Made by a program: the position numbers and the translations under genes. 5,574 bases of DNA from Deinococcus sp. (GTDB taxonomy: Bacteria; Deinococcota; Deinococci; Deinococcales; Deinococcaceae), in NCBI RefSeq assembly GCF_030523985.1, contig NZ_JAUNHK010000137.1, positions 1 through 5,574 on the forward strand. The letters run 5' to 3'. Of this stretch, positions 1 through 5,574 are shown piece after piece; the stretch's first letter is position 1; every line of letters begins with the position of its first letter. The notes under the pieces were generated by a model, which worked only from the letters and a program-made list of their open reading frames with translations, was not told the DNA's origin and did not search any database.

Positions 1-699
1 CTTCCTCTGCTGGGGGCAGGGTTCGGCCTGCTGGCGGCGGCGTGGGCGTGGCCTTCTCCGTGGCGGTGGCTTCTCCTGACGCTGCTGCTGTATGCCCTGG
101 CCAGCCTCGCCCGGCGCAGTGAACCCCTCTGGCGCGGCGCGCTGGTGGGGCTGAGTGCGGGCCTGAACAGCGCGTGGCTGACGCTGTGGCTGGGCTGGCC
201 TGTGGGCCTTGCGCTGGGGGCACTCAATCTGGCGGCGGCTTCGTCCCTGACGCGCTCGCCGCGCTTTCGGCAAGGGCTGGGCTGGGGTGGCTGGCTGCTG
301 CCGCTGGCGTGGCCCGCGACGGTGCTGGGGGCCGGGGCGTTCGCGCTGCATCTGCTGGTTCCGCGCTCGGTGCGCCGGGTGACGCTGAACCGAGCGACGG
401 GGAGCATAGTGCTGGTCGGCGGCTGGCTGTGGTGGCCGGGCTTTCGGGGTGGGTACAGTCTGGGTCAGTTCGCCTTCCTGACACCGGACGCCCTCGACCT
501 GCTCGCGCACGAAACGGGCCACACCCTCAGCAACGCGGCCTTCGGGTCACTGTTTCATTTCGTGGGCGCTGCCGACGAACTGCTGCTGCCCCCACTGTTT
601 CCTGAACGCCGCTGGGCCGACGCCTACGCCGAGCGGGTGGCCGAAAGTCATAACCCACATTCAGCCGAGCGGCGGCTGGTGAGGCTCTGGCAGGCGTAG
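1..699 (+). CDS. Multi-spanning membrane protein with HETGH (HExxH) motif, 5'-partial
   Basis: Frame 1 is open from the first base to a TAG at 697-699 (232 visible residues) and has strong G/C third positions throughout. The only start codon I found inside is a GTG at 145. It has no Shine-Dalgarno sequence and sits in the middle of hydrophobic sequence that already begins at base 1, so the true start is probably upstream of the window. The first 120 visible residues are Leu/Ala/Trp-rich and hold about four to five membrane segments. The last 110 residues are more polar and contain HETGH at visible residues 170-174 (bases 508-522). This matches the HExxH zinc-binding and catalytic motif, and Asp192-Glu193 could supply a third ligand. 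The tail includes a conserved-looking AERVAESHNP stretch. Peptidase activity is inferred from this one motif only, and I do not recognise a named family. The gene ends 9 bases before the DoxX gene on the same strand. Confidence 0.8.
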   Translation, partial: LPLLGAGFGLLAAAWAWPSPWRWLLLTLLLYALASLARRSEPLWRGALVGLSAGLNSAWLTLWLGWPVGLALGALNLAAASSLTRSPRFRQGLGWGGWLLPLAWPATVLGAGAFALHLLVPRSVRRVTLNRATGSIVLVGGWLWWPGFRGGYSLGQFAFLTPDALDLLAHETGHTLSNAAFGSLFHFVGAADELLLPPLFPERRWADAYAERVAESHNPHSAERRLVRLWQA

Positions 700-708
700 G
701 CTGGGGGC
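697..708 (+). promoter_or_regulatory. Putative leaderless -10 box before the doxX-like gene
   Basis: TAGGCT at 697-702 fits the TANNNT -10 pattern and is followed by six bases (GGGGGC) and then the ATG at 709. This spacing would place the transcription start on the A of the start codon. The box reuses the TAG stop codon of the upstream gene. No convincing -35 element is visible in the upstream coding sequence. The alternative is that the G-run at 703-707 acts as a ribosome binding site, but it lies only one base from the ATG, which is too close. The gene could also simply be translated from the upstream transcript. Confidence 0.45.
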
Positions 709-1137
709 ATGTCAACGCGACCCACTCCCCTGCAACACCTCGCCCGCATCGGCCTGGGCAGCTTTCTGGCCTTCGCCGGGGTCAGCCACCTGACCTTTGC
801 CCGCGACGAATTTCAGGCGCAGGTGCCCGAAGCCCTGCCGCTGAACGAAGATTTCGTGGTGCTGGCTTCGGGCGTCGTCGAAATCTCGCTGGGGCTGGCC
901 TTTGCCCTCTGGAAAGAGAAACGGATTCCGCTGGGCTGGCTCCTGGCGGCCTTTTTCGTGGCGGTGTTTCCCGGCAACATCTCGCAGTACCTCACCCGCA
1001 CCGACGCCTTCGGGCTGGATACCGACCGCAAGCGCTTCATCCGCCTGTTTTTTCAGCCGGTACTGATCGGCGTGGCGCTGTGGTCGTCGGGCGCTTGGCA
1101 GGAGAGGGGCAACGGGTCGAACCGTCGAAAAATCTGA
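709..1137 (+). CDS. DoxX-family four-helix membrane protein
   Basis: The product is 142 residues with four predicted membrane helices at about residues 12-30, 49-68, 75-96 and 109-127. The pattern is that of small DoxX-like proteins: an N-terminal ARIGLG-FLAFAGVSHL helix, a short loop containing VPEALP, then a SGVVEISLGL helix, and a last helix of the form RLFFQPVLIGVALW preceded by charged residues. Members of this broad family sit in the cytoplasmic membrane. Some are linked to quinone or thiol redox chemistry, but for this subgroup no specific reaction is established and there are no cysteines to suggest one. The ATG at 709 lies 9 bases after the preceding stop, so co-transcription with the HETGH membrane gene is plausible. 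The last ten residues (RGNGSNRRKI) are polar and run into the stem-loop that follows. The family call is firm; the function is unknown. Confidence 0.87.
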   Translation: MSTRPTPLQHLARIGLGSFLAFAGVSHLTFARDEFQAQVPEALPLNEDFVVLASGVVEISLGLAFALWKEKRIPLGWLLAAFFVAVFPGNISQYLTRTDAFGLDTDRKRFIRLFFQPVLIGVALWSSGAWQERGNGSNRRKI

Positions 1138-1175
1138 CCGCTGTTTTGCCGCAGAGTGACGGCATTTCCAGCGGT
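1137..1175. terminator. Two-tier stem-loop, probable bidirectional terminator between convergent genes
   Basis: ACCGCTG (1137-1143) pairs perfectly with CAGCGGT (1169-1175). Nested inside, TGCCG (1147-1151) pairs with CGGCA (1160-1164). The loop is CAGAGTGA (1152-1159), and a T-rich internal bulge (TTT against TTTC) separates the two stems. The structure starts on the last base of the doxX stop codon and lies 36 bases past the sbcC stop (1211-1213). Read on the minus strand it is soon followed by TTTTT (complement of about 1129-1133), as in an intrinsic terminator for sbcC. On the plus strand the nearest T-run (TTTT, about 1188-1191) is weaker and 12 bases away. The remaining intergenic bases to 1210 hold a C7 run (1203-1209) and nothing else that I recognise. 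Confidence 0.55.
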
Positions 1176-1210
1176 GAGACGGCTTGGTTTTCAGACAGTC
1201 AGCCCCCCCT

Positions 1211-3940
1211 CTACATTCGCATGACCTGGCTACCCGCCATGCTCTTGGTGACGACCAAGCGGTTGGGCAGGCGTTCGGAGAGGCTTTCGACGTGGGTGAC
1301 GATGCCCACCATGCGCCCCTGCGTGCGGAGGTTTTCCAGTGCGGTGGCGACGGCTTCGAGTGCTTGCGGGTCGAGCGTGCCGAAGCCTTCGTCCAGAAAC
1401 AGCGCCCCCAGCACCTTGTTGCCCGCCAGATAATCACTCAGGGCAATCGCCAGGGCGAGGGACGCCAGGAAAGTTTCGCCGCCCGAAAGGGTCTTGACGG
1501 CCCGCAGTTCGCCCGCGTTCCAGAGGTCCTGCACGGCATATTCGCCTTTTTCGAGGGTCAGGCGGTAGCGCCCGTCGCTGATGTCGAACAGCAAGATGCC
1601 CGCGCCTGTGAGCAGTTGGGCTTCGACCTCCGCCAGCAGGAATTGCTGAAATTCGTTGACGCGCAGGGCGCCACTCAGGGTCTGCCAGGTGTCGAGGCGC
1701 TGGGCAGCGGCGGCGGCCTGGGCTTCGATTTCGGCCTTGCGGGTCAGGCGTTCGCGCATCTGCCGTTCCTGCTCAGCGAGGCGTCCAGCCTGCTCGCGGG
1801 CGGTCTTGAGGGCGGCGTCACTGGCGGTCAGGTCGCGGCTGACCTGCGCGAGTTGCGCCGGGTCGAAGGGTTCTTCCCCCAGTTGACGCTCAAGGTCGGA
1901 GAGCGCGGCCCGCAACTGGGCGATTTCGGCCTCGTGCTTGCGGGCGGCTTCTTCCAGCGCGGCGATTTCGCCTTCGGGCATTCCGGCGCTGCGGGCGGCC
2001 TCGGCGCTGAGGTTCAGGGCGCTCAGGGCTGCGTGAAGGCCCTCGGCGGTGCTGTGCTGGTCGGCGTCGCGCTCGCTCGCCATGCGCTGCGCCGCCTGCG
2101 CGGTGGCCTGGGCCGCAGCCACGTCGCCCTGAGCGCGGGCCAGGGCCGCCTGGGTGTCCTGCACGCCCTGGCGAATGGCCTGCACCTCGGTCAGCACGTC
2201 GCGGCGGGCGCGGGCGGGGTCGGCTCCGGCCTGCCGCACGCGGGCCGCGAGAGAGGCGAGGAGGCGCTGAAGGTCGCTGGACGGGTCGCCCGTGATATGG
2301 CTTTCCAGTTCGCGGGCGTCAAGGTCGCGCTGCTTGTTGCGTTCGTCCCAGTCACGATTTTCGTTGGCTTTTTCTTCCAACCAACGCTGCCGGGTTTTGA
2401 TGAGGCTTCGCAAGTCGCTGAATTGCTCGCGCCGCTCCTGCACCTGCGCCGCCAGCACCGCGACCCGTTCGCGTAGGGGGCTGAGGTCTACCGACGTGCC
2501 CGCTGGAAGCTGGCTAACCGTCTGCTGGCACAGCGGGCAGGGTTCCCCGACGTGCAGGTGCTGACGGTACGACACCAGCCCCGCCGCCAGCCGCGCTTCT
2601 TCTTCCTGCTTCTGCGCGGCCTCGAGGGCTTCTTTGGCCTCCCTGCCTTCGCGTTCCAGCCGCTCCAGTTGGATTTGCTGCTCGGCCTGCTGGCGCTCTT
2701 CCTGGGCGTAGCGCTCCTGGGCCGCTTTCAGGGCAATGCGCTCGGACTCAATCAGCATCCGCTCTTGACGCAGTTTCTCCAGTTTGCGGCTGCCTTCCCT
2801 CGCCACTTCGAAGGCGTCCTCATCCCACGGGAGCGGCTGTGGATGGGTGATTTGCACCGTGCCGCCAGCGCGTTTCAGGCGGGCGGCATCGGCCTCGGCT
2901 TCGCGTAGAGCCTGAGCGCGTTCTTCCAGTTCGGGCAGGCGGCTTTCCTGGGCCTGGGCATGTTCCAGCGCCGCCGCTGCCTGAGCCGCCGCCGCCTGGG
3001 CCTGGGCCAACTGGGATTCGGCGGCGGCCCGCTCGCGGTTCTGGCGCTCGGCGGCGATTCTGGCCCGCTCCGCCGCGTCCAGCAGCGGCAGCACCCCGGC
3101 GACCTGCCGGGCACGGCGGGCACGTTCGGCCCCCTGGCGCACGCCCTCGCTGCGGCCTTCCTGCACCTGCAAGCGGCGGGCGGTGTCCTCGCGACTGCGC
3201 CAGACTTTTTCCTGTTCGCGCAGATGGAGTTGGCGGGCGGCCAGTTCCTCGCGCTGCTGCACCAGCCGCTCGGCGTCGCTGTCGGTCTGCTCGCGCTGCG
3301 CCCGCAGTTCGGCGGCGGCTTCCTCGCTGACCCCGGCGTATTCGCTGTTCAGTACGGTGTTCAGGCTGCCCGACTGGTGCTTGAACTCCTTGACCTGTTC
3401 GCCCGCGAAGGTCTGCATGTTCTGGACGTGGCCCAGGCCCATCAGTTCGCCCAGCAGTTCCTGGCGCTGCTTGGCTTTGCCGTGCAGCAGGGCGGCAAAC
3501 TGGCCTTGCGGCAGCATCACGCAGCGGGTGAAGGTGTCGAAATCCAGCCCCACGGCGTCCTCGATACGCTTACCGATTTCCTTTTGCGACCCCGCGCTCA
3601 GCCCCGTCCATTCGCCGTCGGGGTCCAGCCGCTCGAAGCGCACCTCGTTTTCGGCCTGCTTGCGGCCCCGGGTGCGCGAGGCGCGGTAGGTCTGCCCGCC
3701 CGCCTCGAAGGTCAGCGAGACGCTCAGGCCGCGTTCCCCCTGCGAAATCAGGGCGTCCAGGCCCGTTGCGCCCAGCCGCGCCGTTTCGCCGTAGAGGGCA
3801 AAGGTCATCGCATCGAGCAGGCTGGATTTGCCGCTCCCTGTCGGCCCCACCAGCGCGAACAGGTCGAGGTTGCCAAAGTCGAGGTCGGTGTGCTGGCGAA
3901 AGGCGGTAAAACCGGAAAGGGTGAGGTGGAGGGGTTTCAT
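1211..3940 (-). CDS. sbcC: SbcC, Rad50-like ATPase subunit of the SbcCD nuclease
   Basis: The 909-residue SMC/Rad50-type ATPase binds DNA ends and drives SbcD through ATP-dependent conformational change. The N-terminal ATPase half carries Walker A GPTGSGKSS (residues 32-40) and a Q-loop in LPQGQF (Gln145). Long heptad-rich coiled-coil arms follow at about 180-460 and 480-760. They flank a zinc hook CPLC (Cys468, Cys471; codons at 2537-2539 and 2528-2530) through which two SbcC molecules dimerise. The C-terminal half has the signature TLSGGE (817-822), Walker B LGALFLDE (844-851, catalytic Glu851), a D-loop GTLD (854-857) and His883 in VTHVESL. All key residues are present. It is shorter than E. 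coli SbcC (about 1,050 residues), which implies shorter arms. The ATG at 3938-3940 overlaps the sbcD stop as ATGA and has a GGAGG sequence seven bases upstream. The gene converges on the doxX-like gene. Confidence 0.97.
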   Translation of the reverse strand: MKPLHLTLSGFTAFRQHTDLDFGNLDLFALVGPTGSGKSSLLDAMTFALYGETARLGATGLDALISQGERGLSVSLTFEAGGQTYRASRTRGRKQAENEVRFERLDPDGEWTGLSAGSQKEIGKRIEDAVGLDFDTFTRCVMLPQGQFAALLHGKAKQRQELLGELMGLGHVQNMQTFAGEQVKEFKHQSGSLNTVLNSEYAGVSEEAAAELRAQREQTDSDAERLVQQREELAARQLHLREQEKVWRSREDTARRLQVQEGRSEGVRQGAERARRARQVAGVLPLLDAAERARIAAERQNRERAAAESQLAQAQAAAAQAAAALEHAQAQESRLPELEERAQALREAEADAARLKRAGGTVQITHPQPLPWDEDAFEVAREGSRKLEKLRQERMLIESERIALKAAQERYAQEERQQAEQQIQLERLEREGREAKEALEAAQKQEEEARLAAGLVSYRQHLHVGEPCPLCQQTVSQLPAGTSVDLSPLRERVAVLAAQVQERREQFSDLRSLIKTRQRWLEEKANENRDWDERNKQRDLDARELESHITGDPSSDLQRLLASLAARVRQAGADPARARRDVLTEVQAIRQGVQDTQAALARAQGDVAAAQATAQAAQRMASERDADQHSTAEGLHAALSALNLSAEAARSAGMPEGEIAALEEAARKHEAEIAQLRAALSDLERQLGEEPFDPAQLAQVSRDLTASDAALKTAREQAGRLAEQERQMRERLTRKAEIEAQAAAAAQRLDTWQTLSGALRVNEFQQFLLAEVEAQLLTGAGILLFDISDGRYRLTLEKGEYAVQDLWNAGELRAVKTLSGGETFLASLALAIALSDYLAGNKVLGALFLDEGFGTLDPQALEAVATALENLRTQGRMVGIVTHVESLSERLPNRLVVTKSMAGSQVMRM

Positions 3941-5118
3941 CGCAGTTCCTCCCGCGTCCTCAGGTCGGCTTCCTGAAAGGCCCCCCGCACGTCGTCGGGC
4001 AGGGTGCCGCGTTTTTCCTGCCAGTAGCGCTCGAACAGTTCGAGCAGGCTCAGGCCCTCGCGCCGCAGTTCGGGGGCGACCAAATCTTGCTGGGTGGCTT
4101 CGAGTTCCACGCTCAGCACGTCGGGCATCAGCTTCAGAACGCGGTCTTTGAGCCCAGGGAGTGCTGTGCCGCTCGGCGCCTGCACGACCACGCGCAGCAG
4201 CCCGTTGAAGCCCTGGCGTTTGACCGCTTCCAGCTTCTGCTCCACCGTGTCGAGTTCGACCCGCACCGAGCGCAGTTCGCGTCCACTCGCCAGCGGAATG
4301 GCCTCCACACGGGCGGGCTGCCCAGCAAAGACTTCGACCAGATTGACCTGTTTTTTCTCGCCCGCCTCGCCGAAATCGAGCTGAATGATGCTGCCGGGAT
4401 AACAGCCCAGCGGCGCTTCGGACACGGTCTGCGGCTTGTGGATGTGGCCCAGCGCCACGTATTGCGCTCCTGGCGGCAGTTGCAGCCCCGAAACGGTGTA
4501 GGCGTTGGTCAGGTCGAGCTGAAAGGTGCGCTCCGAGCCGCTGGGCACCGCGCCGTCTATGGTCGTGTGCGCCATCAGCATATTGACGTGCCCGGCCCCA
4601 AAGCCTTCACCCAGTCGCCGCAGGAAAAAGCCCATGTACTCACGGTATTTCTGCCGCTGCCCGCCGAGGTCTTGCTGCAACAGTTCGGCGGCCTTGACCA
4701 GTCGCCGCTCCGAGAGGTACGGCAGCGCCCCCACGGTGAGGGTTTCGCCGCCTCTGGTTTCGATGCGCCGCACCATGCCCAAGGGGTCGGGCGTGGGCTG
4801 CGCGACCACCTGAATGCCCACCCAGCCGAGCAAACCTGCCACCGAATCCAGCCGCGCCGCGCTGTCGTGGTTGCCCGCGATGACGATGCCAGGAATGCCC
4901 GCGTCACGCAAACGCAGAAAAAAGTCGAACACGGCGGCTTCCGCGCCCGCCGAGGGGTTGGCGGTGTCGAACAGGTCGCCAGAAACCAGCACGGCGTCGG
5001 CCCCCTCGCTGCGGGCCAGTCCCGCGATTTCGATGAGGGCGTCGTGGATTTCGGGCGTTCGGTCAAACCCCTTGAGCAGCCGCCCCGCGTGAAAGTCGGC
5101 GGTATGAAGTACGCGCAT
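3937..5118 (-). CDS. sbcD: SbcD, Mre11-like exonuclease/hairpin endonuclease subunit
   Basis: This 393-residue metallophosphoesterase is close to the usual SbcD length (about 400). With SbcC it degrades double-stranded ends in the 3'-5' direction and cleaves hairpins and protein-blocked ends using Mn2+. All phosphoesterase motifs are in order: Asp8 and His10 in TADFHAG, Asp48 in GDLFD, Asn83 and catalytic His84 in GNHDS, His184 in MAHTT, and His225 and His227 in GHIHKPQ. Residues about 280-345 form the DNA-binding capping region. The C-terminal helix at about 357-371 (LSLLELFERYWQEKRG) resembles the segment that docks on the base of the SbcC coiled coil. The ATG at 5116-5118 lacks a Shine-Dalgarno sequence but has a TATTTT box 7 bases upstream, suggesting a leaderless mRNA. 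It is the first gene of the sbcDC operon, divergent from the Uma2-family gene. Confidence 0.97.
   Translation of the reverse strand: MRVLHTADFHAGRLLKGFDRTPEIHDALIEIAGLARSEGADAVLVSGDLFDTANPSAGAEAAVFDFFLRLRDAGIPGIVIAGNHDSAARLDSVAGLLGWVGIQVVAQPTPDPLGMVRRIETRGGETLTVGALPYLSERRLVKAAELLQQDLGGQRQKYREYMGFFLRRLGEGFGAGHVNMLMAHTTIDGAVPSGSERTFQLDLTNAYTVSGLQLPPGAQYVALGHIHKPQTVSEAPLGCYPGSIIQLDFGEAGEKKQVNLVEVFAGQPARVEAIPLASGRELRSVRVELDTVEQKLEAVKRQGFNGLLRVVVQAPSGTALPGLKDRVLKLMPDVLSVELEATQQDLVAPELRREGLSLLELFERYWQEKRGTLPDDVRGAFQEADLRTREELR
3948..3953 (-). promoter_or_regulatory. Shine-Dalgarno sequence for sbcC inside sbcD
   Basis: On the minus strand GGGAGG lies within the last codons of sbcD, seven bases before the sbcC ATG. 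It supports that start and, with the ATGA overlap, translational coupling of the two subunits. It is the only clear Shine-Dalgarno sequence found at the start codons visible in this window. Confidence 0.8.
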
Positions 5119-5131
5119 GACGGAAAAAATA
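5119..5131 (-). promoter_or_regulatory. Putative leaderless -10 box for the sbcDC operon
   Basis: On the minus strand TATTTT (5131 down to 5126) is followed by seven bases (TTCCGTC) and the sbcD ATG at 5118. This is the TANNNT arrangement known for leaderless transcripts in Deinococcus, with the transcript starting at or next to the start codon. No Shine-Dalgarno sequence precedes the ATG. A TTGACA-like -35 at 17 bases is not evident; the best match, TGGACA (5161-5156), is about 24 bases from the -10 box, which is too far. I see no 17-base radiation/desiccation-response palindrome in the gap. Confidence 0.6.
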
Positions 5132-5176
5132 GCATGGAGGGGGGTCAGGACGTACTGTCCACACGCCGGGTCACGC

Positions 5177-5188
5177 TAGACTGTTTCC
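5177..5188 (+). promoter_or_regulatory. Putative leaderless -10 box for the Uma2-family gene
   Basis: TAGACT (5177-5182) matches TANNNT and is followed by six bases (GTTTCC) and the ATG at 5189. No Shine-Dalgarno sequence is present. The TAG in the box also closes the reading frame upstream of this ATG, so no longer protein is possible. A -35 element is weak at best (CTGTCC at 5155-5160, spacing 16). Confidence 0.58.
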
Positions 5189-5574
5189 ATGACTGCCCCC
5201 GCCTTCCAGAAGATGAGCGTGGAGGAGTACCTCCGCACCGAACCCGACAGCCCTGTTAAGCGCGAGTATGTGGGCGGCTTCGTGTACGCCGTGGACAACT
5301 CGGATGGCGTGTGGGCGCAGGCGGGCAGCAGCAAAAGCCACGCCGAAGTCATCATGAACGTGATGCAGGCCGTCCGTCCCGCAGCCCGTCGCCAGGGCTG
5401 CCGCGCCTACGCCAGCGAAATCAAACTGCGGATAGATGCCCAGCAGAGCTTCTATTACCCCGACGTGATGGTCGTCCGCGGCCCCGAAAACAGCGACCCC
5501 TACTCGGAAACCGCGCCCTGTCTGCTGGTGGAAGTGCTCTCACGCGGCACGGCCCATACCGACAGGCACGCCAA
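5189..5574 (+). CDS. Uma2-family (DUF820) putative PD-(D/E)xK nuclease, 3'-partial
   Basis: The frame runs from the ATG at 5189 off the right edge (128 codons plus two bases); family members are usually about 180-200 residues, so roughly a third is missing. Uma2 features visible in order are an N-terminal MSVEEYL segment (residues 9-15), a REYVGGFVYA strand (25-34), a KSHAEVIMNV helix (49-58), an SEIKLRI strand (76-82), YYPDVMVV with Asp92 (89-96), and LLVEVLS with Glu115 (112-118), followed by GTAHTDRH. Asp92 and Glu115 fit the acidic pair of a PD-(D/E)xK fold, and the usual trailing Lys should be just beyond the edge. The family is abundant in Deinococcus and cyanobacteria, and its biological role is not settled. 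M9 (5213) is a possible later start, but the -10 box favours 5189. It is divergent from sbcD; a shared function is not shown. Confidence 0.88.
   Translation, partial: MTAPAFQKMSVEEYLRTEPDSPVKREYVGGFVYAVDNSDGVWAQAGSSKSHAEVIMNVMQAVRPAARRQGCRAYASEIKLRIDAQQSFYYPDVMVVRGPENSDPYSETAPCLLVEVLSRGTAHTDRHA

Noticed and set aside
274..290. G-rich run GGGCTGGGCTGGGGTGG, possible G-quadruplex
   Set aside because: The fourth run has only two guanines, and it lies in Trp/Gly-coding sequence (GLGWGGW) of a GC-rich gene, so codon content explains it.
1203..1209. C7 homopolymer just after the sbcC stop codon
   Set aside because: It is outside both coding regions, so slippage would not change either protein; it is probably neutral.
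712..1437. Minus-strand open frame of about 241 codons through the doxX gene and the end of sbcC
   Set aside because: It overlaps two well-supported genes in wrong frames and spans the hairpin between them; no motif is seen.
1184..2476. Long open frame on the + strand, about 430 codons, opposite the 3' half of sbcC
   Set aside because: It lies wholly antisense to a gene with every Rad50 motif. GC-rich genes commonly leave the opposite strand free of stops, and its translation shows low-complexity Gly/Leu/Ala/Gln composition with no recognisable domain.
2960..3976. Long open frame on the + strand, about 338 codons, opposite the N-terminal half of sbcC
   Set aside because: It is antisense to the SbcC ATPase domain, and its translation is only the complement of sbcC codons with no motif or ribosome binding site.
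5155..5163. CTGTCCACA, similar to the DnaA box TTATCCACA
   Set aside because: It is a single site with two mismatches, no cluster of boxes and no AT-rich unwinding region, so no origin is supported.
5119..5188. Possible radiation/desiccation-response (DdrO) operator upstream of sbcD
   Set aside because: No 17-base TTATG...CATAA-like palindrome could be found in this gap; the only inverted repeat there is the short GGAC-N5-GTCC.
4087..5259. Long open frame on the + strand, about 390 codons, opposite sbcD and running into the Uma2 gene
   Set aside because: It is antisense to SbcD, crosses the divergent promoter region and overlaps the Uma2 gene in another frame. Its His/Arg/Gln-rich translation is typical of a shadow frame.

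Overview
The window is very GC-rich bacterial chromosome with densely packed genes. Three things point to Deinococcus, quite possibly D. radiodurans: the strong G/C third-position bias, a compact SbcC of 909 residues with an alanine/glutamine/arginine-rich coiled coil, and TANNNT -10 boxes placed 6-7 bases before start codons, as expected for leaderless mRNAs in that genus. The species is an inference; no search could be run.

Layout. Bases 1-699 (+) hold the 3' part of a multi-spanning membrane protein with an HETGH zinc-protease-like motif; its start lies outside the window. Nine bases later comes a small four-helix DoxX-family membrane protein (709-1137, +). It may have its own -10 box overlapping the upstream stop codon. 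A convergent gap of about 70 bases (1138-1210) carries a two-tier stem-loop that could end transcription from both sides. The minus strand from 5118 to 1211 is the sbcD-sbcC operon: SbcD nuclease (3937-5118) first, then SbcC ATPase (1211-3940), with stop and start overlapping as ATGA. A 70-base divergent gap (5119-5188) separates sbcD from a Uma2-family (DUF820) putative nuclease on the + strand (5189 to beyond the end).

Function. SbcC and SbcD form the bacterial Mre11-Rad50 complex: an ATP-driven, Mn-dependent nuclease that opens hairpins and processes blocked or broken DNA ends. Translational coupling fits joint production of the two subunits. The two plus-strand membrane genes at the left and the Uma2 gene at the right have no evident functional link to SbcCD.

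Novelty. No CRISPR array, tRNA, rRNA, insertion sequence or phage gene was seen. The region is mostly ordinary chromosomal housekeeping. The points most worth a second look are the uncharacterised HExxH membrane protein, the repeated leaderless-promoter architecture, and the composite hairpin between doxX and sbcC.
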